A DNA stretch of 64,000 nucleotides, from assembly GCA_964439955.1 (NCBI GenBank), contig CAYTPX010000001.1, positions 62,001-126,000 of the forward strand. Reading direction: 5' to 3'. A model generated the notes under the pieces. It worked only from the letters and a program-made list of their open reading frames with translations, did not search any database and had not been told where the DNA came from. The DNA is from UBA1794 sp964439955 (GTDB taxonomy: Bacteria > Bacteroidota > Bacteroidia > Bacteroidales > Bacteroidaceae). The translations under genes were made by a program, and so were the position numbers. Positions 54,146 through 61,312 of this stretch are shown here, piece after piece (positions within the stretch are counted from its first letter, which is position 1; the number at the start of each line of letters is the position of its first letter).

Positions 54146-56968
54146 ATGAAAAAGCGAACAACTCTCGTCATGGCGCTCCTGTTGGCCGCAGGAACAATGC
54201 CTAATTACGCGTACAGCGACAACACAGACGCAGAAAAACCGGAATTGGCTGCCGGCGTATTGCGCGGCCGCGTCCTGAACACGAGGAAGGAGCCGCTGGC
54301 CGGCGCGACGGTATCCATCGAAGCCTTGGACAAAACGGCCATCACCGACGAAAACGGCTACTACATCATGCAGGGCATCACAGGGGGAGAATACAGCATG
54401 CAGGTGAACTACTTGGGCTACGAGCCGCTCACCACGCATGTCACCCTCCCCGAACGGGGCACTACGGAGAAGGACATACAGATGGACGAGCTGACGGAGC
54501 TGTCGGAAGTCGTGGTGCGCGGTGCCTTTTCCGGGCAACACAAGGCTATCAACATGCAAAAGAACAACCTCGGGATCACCAACATCATCTCCGCCGAACA
54601 GGTAGGCAAGTTCCCCGACTCGAACATCGGCGACGCGCTGAAGAGAATCCCGGGCATCAACGTACAATACGACCAAGGCGAAGCCCGATTCGGGCAAGTC
54701 CGCGGCACAGGGGCGGACTTGACTTCCGTGACAGTGAACGGGAATCGCCTGCCTTCGGCGGAGGGCGGCACGAGAAACGTGCAACTTGACTTGATTCCCG
54801 CCGACGTCATCCAGACAATCGAAGTACATAAGGTCGTAACCCCCGACATGGATGCCGACGCCATAGGGGGAAGCATCAACCTCATCACGAAGGACGCGCC
54901 GACGCGCCGCTCCTTCTCGGCGACGCTGGGCAGCGGATGGAACTTCGTGAGCGACAAAGCACAGCTCAATGCGGGCATAACCTACGGCGACCTCTTCTTC
55001 AACCACAAACTGGGGGTCATCCTTTCCGCTTCCTACCAGAACGCGCCCATCGGATCGGACAATGCGGAATTCGTATGGAAGCAGGATGAAGAAACGGGCA
55101 AGGACTATCTGGACGAATACGAGGTGCGCCAGTACAAAGTGACCCGCGAACGACAAAGCTATACGGCATCGCTTAACTATAAGTTCAACGAAAACCACCG
55201 CATCAGCTTCAAAGGAATCTACAACCTGCGCAAGGACTGGGAAAACCGCTTCCGCCTCGACCTGAAAGACCTCGAACCGGACGGCAGCGGAAAGGCGGTC
55301 GTCGAGACGAAAGGCGGTACGTACCGCAACGCCCGCTTGGAGAAACAGCAAACCATGGACTTCAACCTCAGCGGTGAGCACCTGCTCGGCAACCTGAAGA
55401 TAGACTGGAGCGGATCGTATGCGCGTGCCACGGAAGACCGACCCAACGAGCGGTACATCAGTTACGAGATAGAAGACCAACAATTCGATATCGACCTAAG
55501 CAATCCGCGTAAGCCTTCCGCACAAGCGTGCAGCGGCTATACCTATAATATATTGGCCGCCGGAGCAAATGCGGCCCTCGACGACCTGACCGAGCAACAG
55601 GAAAGCATTGCCGAGAACGACTGGAAAGGAGCAATCAACTTCACCCTTCCCGTTTTGGAAGGCACTTTTGGCAGTTACCTCAAGTTCGGTGCCAAATACC
55701 AGCACAAAAACAAGGAAATGAACTTGGAGTTTTACGATTATGAGCCGCTCGGCGACTTCACCGCGCTGAACAACACGGTGCGTTACCCGCGGAACGGCTT
55801 CCTCGCCGGAAGCCAATATGAGACAAACACACCGTTTGTCAGCAACGACTACCTCGGCAGCCTGGACCTGAACAATGGCTCGCTCTTCGAAAAGACCGAG
55901 AACCTGGAGGAACTGGCCGGGCAATACAACGCAAGCGAGGAGATTTGGGCCGGATATGTCCGCTGGGACCAGAAAATCGGCAACAATAAGACGCTGACGG
56001 CCGGCCTCCGCCTGGAAAACACGCATACCTCTTACCAAGGCTATGAATACTTCTACCAAGAAGAGGTGACGGACGACCAAGGCAACGTCATCACTCCCGA
56101 ATCAGAGAGCCTCACCCAAGGCCAAAAGCACGACAAGAGTTACCTGAACGTACTGCCCTCCTTGATTTTCAAGTGGGATGTCACGCGCGACTTCAAGGTG
56201 CGCGCCGCCTTCACCAACACCTTGGCCCGCCCGAAGTACGAGGCGCTCGTGCCCAGCATACAAATCAACCGCGGCGACGACGAGCTCTACATGGGCAATC
56301 CCGACCTGAAAGCCACAATTTCCTACAACTTCGACCTCAACGCGGAGAAGTACTTCTCGTCGATCGGGCTGGTGAGCGCCGGAATCTTCTACAAGCGCGT
56401 CAATGACCTCATCACGGACCGCACGCAATTCGATTACACATACAACAACTACACCTACGACGAATTCACACAGCCCTTGAACATCGGCGACGCAGACGTG
56501 TTCGGCGTGGAAATCTCCCTGCAACGCGACCTTGGGTTCATTGCCCCCGCGCTCAGCTGCCTCGGCATCTACGGCAATTACACCTACACTTATTCCAACG
56601 TGCGCAACTTCAACGTGGCGGGGCGCGAAGACGAAGGCAGCATGCGCATGCCCGGGTCCCCGGAACATACGGCCAACGCCTCGTTGAGCTTCGAGAAATG
56701 GGGCCTGAGCGCACGCCTTTCCTACAACTTCGCCTCCGACTTCATCGACGAGCTGGGCGACAGCCGGTATGAAGACCGCTATTATGACAAGGTGTCCTAC
56801 ATGGACTTCAACGTGGGCTACACGTTCGACAAGAAATACACCATCTATTGTGAAGCCAACAACCTCCTCAACCAACCGCTCCGCTACTACCAAGGGACGA
56901 AAGACCACACCGCCCAGATGGAATACTACGGCGTGAAACTCAACGCCGGCATCAAGATCAACCTCTAA
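54146..56968 (+). CDS. TonB-dependent outer-membrane receptor
   Basis: A 940-residue receptor with signal peptide, a carboxypeptidase-like regulatory domain (about 38-115, LRGRVLNTRKEPLAGATVSIEAL), a plug (about 125-250, with SNIGDALKRIPGINVQ and VRGTGADLTSVTVNGNRLPS) and a 22-strand-type barrel ending NAGIKINL. It resembles the TonB_Xanth_Caul subgroup. No SusD gene adjoins it, so it is not a classical glycan importer. A secreted phosphatase gene follows 34 bases on and is probably cotranscribed, which suggests uptake of phosphate or a phosphoester product. The substrate is inferred only. Confidence 0.92.
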   Translation: MKKRTTLVMALLLAAGTMPNYAYSDNTDAEKPELAAGVLRGRVLNTRKEPLAGATVSIEALDKTAITDENGYYIMQGITGGEYSMQVNYLGYEPLTTHVTLPERGTTEKDIQMDELTELSEVVVRGAFSGQHKAINMQKNNLGITNIISAEQVGKFPDSNIGDALKRIPGINVQYDQGEARFGQVRGTGADLTSVTVNGNRLPSAEGGTRNVQLDLIPADVIQTIEVHKVVTPDMDADAIGGSINLITKDAPTRRSFSATLGSGWNFVSDKAQLNAGITYGDLFFNHKLGVILSASYQNAPIGSDNAEFVWKQDEETGKDYLDEYEVRQYKVTRERQSYTASLNYKFNENHRISFKGIYNLRKDWENRFRLDLKDLEPDGSGKAVVETKGGTYRNARLEKQQTMDFNLSGEHLLGNLKIDWSGSYARATEDRPNERYISYEIEDQQFDIDLSNPRKPSAQACSGYTYNILAAGANAALDDLTEQQESIAENDWKGAINFTLPVLEGTFGSYLKFGAKYQHKNKEMNLEFYDYEPLGDFTALNNTVRYPRNGFLAGSQYETNTPFVSNDYLGSLDLNNGSLFEKTENLEELAGQYNASEEIWAGYVRWDQKIGNNKTLTAGLRLENTHTSYQGYEYFYQEEVTDDQGNVITPESESLTQGQKHDKSYLNVLPSLIFKWDVTRDFKVRAAFTNTLARPKYEALVPSIQINRGDDELYMGNPDLKATISYNFDLNAEKYFSSIGLVSAGIFYKRVNDLITDRTQFDYTYNNYTYDEFTQPLNIGDADVFGVEISLQRDLGFIAPALSCLGIYGNYTYTYSNVRNFNVAGREDEGSMRMPGSPEHTANASLSFEKWGLSARLSYNFASDFIDELGDSRYEDRYYDKVSYMDFNVGYTFDKKYTIYCEANNLLNQPLRYYQGTKDHTAQMEYYGVKLNAGIKINL

Positions 56969-57002
56969 AAACTACCGACAAACCAACAACCCAACAAGAA
57001 CA

Positions 57003-57932
57003 ATGAAAACGAAATTCTCATTCCTCCTCCTCGCACTCGCCTTGGTGGCGGGGCAGATAGCCGCACAGATTGACCACAAAGGCCGCTTCACTTTCTTCAT
57101 GGCCAACGACCTGGGCCGCAACGGTTACTACGACCAGAAGCCCATCGCCGCCACCATGGGACGCATGGCCGGGGAAATCGGGCCGGAGTTCATCGTGGCC
57201 GCCGGAGACATACACCACTTCGAGGGCGTGCGCAGCACGGAAGACCCGCTCTGGATGACGAACTACGAGCTTATCTACGACCATCCCGAACTGATGATAC
57301 CTTGGTATGCCATCGCGGGCAACCACGAATACCGCAACAACGTGCAGGCCTGCATCGAATACACGCAGAAAAGCGCCCGCTGGAACATGCCCGCACGCTA
57401 TTACACCAAGACTTTCGACGAAGAGGGCACTACCGTGCGCATAATCTGGCTCGATACCACGCCGCTCATCGACAAGTACCGCGACGACGCGGAAGGCTAT
57501 CCCCTGGCCGTGGCGCAAGACATGGACAAACAGCTGCAATGGCTCGACTCGGTACTCACCGCCAGCCAAGAGAACTGGGTGCTCGTCTTCGGACACCACC
57601 CCATCTTTGCCGAAACCGGGAAGAGCGACACGGAGCGCACCGACATGCAAAACCGCGTGGGCAGCATACTCAAGCGCCACAGCAACGTGGACATCTACGC
57701 CTGCGGGCACATACACAACTTCCAGCACATCAAGCGCTCCGACGGGGGCGGCATAGACTACCTCGTCAACAGCTCCGCCTCGCTCAGCCGGCAGGTGCAG
57801 CCCACCGAGGGCACGCAGTATTGCAGCAGCGAGCCGGGATTCAGCGTATTCTCCATCAGCGCGCAAGACATGAAGGTTTACCTCGTGGACCGGAACGGGG
57901 AAGTGCTCTACACCATCACCCGCACCAAATAG
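57003..57932 (+). CDS. Secreted purple-acid-phosphatase-like metallophosphatase
   Basis: A 309-residue protein with signal peptide (to about residue 21). The metal-binding blocks ANDLGRNG, AAGDIHHFEGV, AGNHEYRNN, FGHHPIF and CGHIHNF follow the order of ACP5-type purple acid phosphatases. In the second block the metal-binding Tyr of GDxxY is His. The likely role is release of phosphate from esters in the periplasm or outside for the TonB receptor encoded upstream. A hairpin terminator follows. Confidence 0.9.
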   Translation: MKTKFSFLLLALALVAGQIAAQIDHKGRFTFFMANDLGRNGYYDQKPIAATMGRMAGEIGPEFIVAAGDIHHFEGVRSTEDPLWMTNYELIYDHPELMIPWYAIAGNHEYRNNVQACIEYTQKSARWNMPARYYTKTFDEEGTTVRIIWLDTTPLIDKYRDDAEGYPLAVAQDMDKQLQWLDSVLTASQENWVLVFGHHPIFAETGKSDTERTDMQNRVGSILKRHSNVDIYACGHIHNFQHIKRSDGGGIDYLVNSSASLSRQVQPTEGTQYCSSEPGFSVFSISAQDMKVYLVDRNGEVLYTITRTK

Positions 57933-57972
57933 CCGGATTCCGGACACCTGCCTCCCCGGCCCCGGTTTCCCC

Positions 57973-58009
57973 AAGGACGTACCCCCCTGCGGGTACGTCC
58001 TTCTTTTTT
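57973..58009 (+). terminator. Terminator of the receptor-phosphatase operon
   Basis: A perfect 12-bp stem (AAGGACGTACCC, six-base loop) followed by a T run. Confidence 0.85.
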
Positions 58010-58019
58010 CCGCACGGGC

Positions 58020-58130
58020 GCTCCGGACAAAAAGCCGGGGGCTTCCGCCGGAAAGGGCAAGCGCTTTTTCCCCTTTCCCCTGCGGCAATATCCCGCGGGA
58101 CATCCCGCTTTCCATCAGGAAGGCAGGGAA
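58020..58130. repeat. Palindromic repeat cluster
   Basis: Units AAGCCGGGGGCTTCCGCCGG and GGAAAGGGCAAGCGCTTTTT downstream of the phosphatase operon terminator. Confidence 0.55.
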
Positions 58131-58181
58131 AATTTTGGCAAATTCCCGGGCAATAGCCCCGATAATGACCTCTTTTTCCAT

Positions 58182-58189
58182 TACCTTTG
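58182..58189 (+). promoter_or_regulatory. -7 box TACCTTTG of the BspA-like gene
   Basis: A consensus match about 325 bases upstream of the gene, implying a long leader. A 17-codon open frame begins at 58243 (MRKRCYWNYLL...) after a purine-rich stretch. The leader between about 58240 and 58460 is notably less GC-rich than its surroundings. Confidence 0.45.
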
Positions 58190-58512
58190 TCCCGTCTTTC
58201 CCGCTACGGGCGCACGGGTGTCGCGCGCCCCGGGAAGGCGACATGAGAAAAAGGTGTTATTGGAATTATCTTCTCAATCCAAACTTGGCGGTTTGATATT
58301 CAGTGAAGATGGTTTGCAATAGCACCTATATCGGATGCTTATACTATGTCCTCAACGGACTGCATGGGCATATTCGGTGTGGGGCTATTGTTTTATCAAA
58401 CTGAATGGGTACGCCAAGACCTGGATTGATTGATAAAACCGATACAATCCTCACACCTTTTTTGCGCTTGTTTACCAACGCCCCATTGGAGGACGAGGGG
58501 CAAAAAGAAAAA

Positions 58513-59739
58513 ATGCTTTATGAAAAAAACTCTTCGCCCCCCCTCCGGGACAGTTGGACACGAGGCCTCTCCCGGAAAACCTCCCTTCTGGCCCTATTGC
58601 TGCCTATCGGCCTGAATGCCGGGGCACAGGACTTCGAAGCCGACGGGCTTGGCTACAGTTTCCTGACCGGAAGCACCGTGAAAGTAACCGGGCATTTGAT
58701 AGACGGAAGCTATGCTTCCGGAAATGTGGTAATCCCCGAATCGGTCGTTTACGAGGGCATGACCTATGCTGTAACCTCGGTAGGGAGCTTCAGCAAGTGC
58801 CCCATTACTTCAGTGGTTATCCCCAATTCCGTAGCAAGTATTTCTTATGGTGCATTCAAGCAAACCGAACTTACGTCCGTGTTTATCCCCAAATCGGTCG
58901 TTGATTTTGATGGCGCATTTAATAAATGCAGCACGTTGCAGGAAATTACAATCGATCCCGGAAACCAATATTTCACCTCCATAGATGGCGTGGCCTATAC
59001 AAAGGATGTAGACACGTTGTATTATTGCCCGGAAGGAAAGCTTTCCATAACAATCCTGGAATCAGTAACGACGATCGGGCAATGCTCATTCGCCTATTGC
59101 AACATTCCGTTCATACATATCCCCAATACGGTAACGGCCATTGAAACGGAGGCCTTTGTCTGTGGCAACCTTACCTCGGTGGTCATAGGAAATTCTGTCG
59201 CCACGATCGGACACTACGTCTTTGACCAATGCGACAACCTTACTACCGTAGTCATAGGAAGTTCAGTCACCTCGATAGGCCAATATGTATTCGGTTGGAA
59301 CAGTTCTTCCCTAAAGGAAATCTATTGCAAGGCGCAGACTCCTCCCGCATATACAGAAAACTCCTATGTCGCAAACGAAATCTTCAAGAACGCCACCTTG
59401 TATGTCCCCGTTGGCACGAAAGCCGCTTATGAAGCCACAGACTCTTGGCAACGTTTCCAGAATATCAAGGAAATGGATGAAGAAGGCTTCTTGGAGGTTG
59501 AAGAAGGGCTCATTATTACCGGCATCGCGGGCGTGGCGGTTTCGGACGGCGGTGTGGCGGTACGCGCCGAGGACGGCACTATCTTCATTGACGGCATGGC
59601 AGATTCGGCCGCCGTGGAGGTCTACTCCACGGGCGGGCAGCTCGTCTACCAAGGCAGGGAAACACGGATTGGCAACCTCGGTACGGGCGTCTACATCGTC
59701 CGCGTGGGCGATTCCGTGCAGAAGGTAGTACTCCGGTAA
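58513..59739 (+). CDS. BspA-like leucine-rich-repeat surface protein, probable 5' frameshift
   Basis: About 408 residues as read. After a hydrophobic export segment (SLLALLLPIGLNAGAQ) come BspA-type repeats with the ITSVVIPNSVASISYGAF pattern (about residues 90-310) and a short beta C-terminus (VEVYSTGGQLVYQG...GTGVYIVRVG) that resembles a type IX sorting tail. The likely native start is ATGAAAAAAACT at 58520, in another frame; gaining one base in the C7 tract near 58537 would join it to the export segment. As written, the in-frame ATG gives MLYEKNSSPPLRD before it. Codon composition is more AT-rich than the neighbours. Function probably adhesion. Confidence 0.75.
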   Translation: MLYEKNSSPPLRDSWTRGLSRKTSLLALLLPIGLNAGAQDFEADGLGYSFLTGSTVKVTGHLIDGSYASGNVVIPESVVYEGMTYAVTSVGSFSKCPITSVVIPNSVASISYGAFKQTELTSVFIPKSVVDFDGAFNKCSTLQEITIDPGNQYFTSIDGVAYTKDVDTLYYCPEGKLSITILESVTTIGQCSFAYCNIPFIHIPNTVTAIETEAFVCGNLTSVVIGNSVATIGHYVFDQCDNLTTVVIGSSVTSIGQYVFGWNSSSLKEIYCKAQTPPAYTENSYVANEIFKNATLYVPVGTKAAYEATDSWQRFQNIKEMDEEGFLEVEEGLIITGIAGVAVSDGGVAVRAEDGTIFIDGMADSAAVEVYSTGGQLVYQGRETRIGNLGTGVYIVRVGDSVQKVVLR

Positions 59740-59766
59740 ACAGCGGCCCACATTGATTATATAGGA

Positions 59767-59800
59767 CGGCCTGCCCCGTAAGTGAGGGCAGGCCGCTTTT
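59767..59800 (+). terminator. Terminator after the BspA-like gene
   Basis: A 10-bp stem (CGGCCTGCCC) followed by a CTTTT tract. Confidence 0.7.
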
Positions 59801-59950
59801 CCTTATCCGCAGGGAAACGCGGCCCTGCCCACCTGCGCCCGTCCCGGGCTGCGGGGGAACAAGACGCGGGACATCCCGCCCATATCGTGCTTCCCGTCCC
59901 TTTTTTCAAAGAAAAAGGCGTTTTCCCTTGCCAGTCCCAACGGAAAACCA

Positions 59951-59958
59951 TACCTTTG
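59951..59958 (+). promoter_or_regulatory. -7 box TACCTTTG of tRNA-Gln
   Basis: A consensus match with CTTG 20 bases upstream at the -33 position, 48 bases before the tRNA. Confidence 0.65.
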
Positions 59959-60006
59959 CCCCGCTTTCGTGAGGAAGCAGATGTTTATCATCATTATTTA
60001 CGGGAA

Positions 60007-60077
60007 AGTCCTATGGTGTAATGGTAGCACATCAGATTTTGGTTCTGCTTGTCGAAGTTCGAATCTTCGTAGGACTA
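60007..60077 (+). tRNA. tRNA-Gln, anticodon UUG
   Basis: Acceptor AGTCCTA pairs perfectly with TAGGACT; the anticodon loop TTTTGGT gives UUG; T arm CGAAGTTCGAATCTTCG is perfect. 71 bases, CCA not encoded. Confidence 0.95.
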
Positions 60078-60087
60078 CAAACATTAC

Positions 60088-60128
60088 CTTCGCGGAGTAC
60101 CGGCATACATGCGGCGCGAAGTTTTTTT
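60088..60128 (+). terminator. Terminator after tRNA-Gln
   Basis: Outer stem CTTCGCG/CGCGAAG with an inner GCAT...ATGC pairing and a run of seven T. Confidence 0.8.
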
Positions 60129-60239
60129 ATGCCCGCACCCTCCCTGCAAGCGCACGCCTCCCATCGATTTTACCGCATGCCCGGCTCCGTGCCCACCACA
60201 GGTTTCAGACAGAATACACCCTAAAACCCCTTTACCGAT

Positions 60240-61025
60240 ATGAAACCATACACATTCTTGGCGGCAGCCTGCGCGGCCATCCTGCTCCAGTCTCCCGCCG
60301 CACATGCCCAAACCGACGGCGGCGAAATGCCGGACAGCGGGACAAGCCCCCTACAGGAAAACCGCATACGGATCGGCCTGCGCGGAGGGCTGAACCTCGC
60401 CAAGCTGGGCGGGGACGCCAGCGACTACAGCAAACACGACCTGCTGAACAAGACAGGATTCCACGTGGGCGTCATTGCCGACTTGCCGCTATACGGCAGG
60501 TTCTGGCTGCAACCCGGCATCTTCCTCAGCGCAAAAGGCATGAAAGCAAGGCTGGAGCAGGGGGAGGTCTACGGAAACCAATACAACTACTACCGCGAGG
60601 AACAAAACATGAGGATGCTCTTCCTGGAAGTGCCTGTCCTCGTGTCCTACCACTACGACCTGGGCAACGAAGTGCAGCTGCAAGTGGCCACCGGCCCATA
60701 CTTTGCCTACGGCATCGACGGCAAAACCACCACAGAGTGGGAACGGACCGAGAAAATGTTCGGCAACTATTTCTACCGCTCGGGAACCACCGAGACAAAA
60801 ACCTTCCGCTACGACGCCGAAGCCGATACGGAAGCGGGCCGCGGCGCAGGCATGAAGCGCTTCGACATGGGCTGGAACATAGGCGCGGGCATAACCTTCC
60901 GGCAAATCTATTTGGGACTTTCCTACGAGCTGGGCTTCCTCAACCTCTGCGACAAGAAGGCTTGGGGCGAAGACTCCAGCCTGCGCACGCGCACCCTGCA
61001 AGTCTCCGTGGGTTACACCTTCTGA
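60240..61025 (+). CDS. PorT-family outer-membrane beta-barrel protein
   Basis: A 261-residue protein with a signal peptide (cleaved near AAHAQ, residue 24), then a barrel of about eight strands beginning RIRIGLRGGLNLAKLGG and ending in the aromatic strand TLQVSVGYTF. Phrases such as FWLQPGIFLSAKGMK and FLEVPVLVSYHYDLG are typical of the PorT-like 'outer membrane protein beta-barrel' group. Specific role unknown. Located between tRNA-Gln and GH27 genes, followed by a repeat-derived terminator. Confidence 0.85.
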   Translation: MKPYTFLAAACAAILLQSPAAHAQTDGGEMPDSGTSPLQENRIRIGLRGGLNLAKLGGDASDYSKHDLLNKTGFHVGVIADLPLYGRFWLQPGIFLSAKGMKARLEQGEVYGNQYNYYREEQNMRMLFLEVPVLVSYHYDLGNEVQLQVATGPYFAYGIDGKTTTEWERTEKMFGNYFYRSGTTETKTFRYDAEADTEAGRGAGMKRFDMGWNIGAGITFRQIYLGLSYELGFLNLCDKKAWGEDSSLRTRTLQVSVGYTF

Positions 61026-61069
61026 TGCCCCCGGGGCGCGGCAGCGCTCCCTCCATACCACACCCAGCC

Positions 61070-61141
61070 TTCCTCCCCGGAAGGTTGCCGCTTTTTCCCA
61101 AAACCGCAGGCACTTCGCGGGAAAAGTGCCTGCGGTTTTTT
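61070..61141 (+). terminator. Repeat unit forming a perfect terminator
   Basis: AAACCGCAGGCACTT (61101-61115) pairs perfectly with 61124-61138 and is followed by further T. The loop CGCGGGAA is the GGAAA core of the dispersed repeat, so one repeat copy is itself a rho-independent terminator for the PorT-like gene. Confidence 0.75.
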
Positions 61142-61238
61142 GCCCCCTCAGCAAGGATTCCATGGAAAAGCCCTTGCGAAAACATGCTAATTGTACACAA
61201 AAAACGATTAAGGCGGGAATGGCAAAATCAAATAAACA

Positions 61239-61246
61239 TACCTTTG
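61239..61246 (+). promoter_or_regulatory. -7 box TACCTTTG of the GH27 gene
   Basis: A consensus match 66 bases before the GH27 start. Confidence 0.6.
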
Positions 61247-61312
61247 GCGCATGCAGACGGGCGAGACAAATTCCCAAAAATACCTGAAACCGTTCTACTA
61301 AACTACCATAAC

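Noticed and set aside
58390..58439. Inverted pair GTTTTATCAA/TTGATAAAAC as an invertible promoter or insertion-sequence end
   Set aside because: The 30-base interval is too short for a promoter switch, and no recombinase or transposase gene is near.
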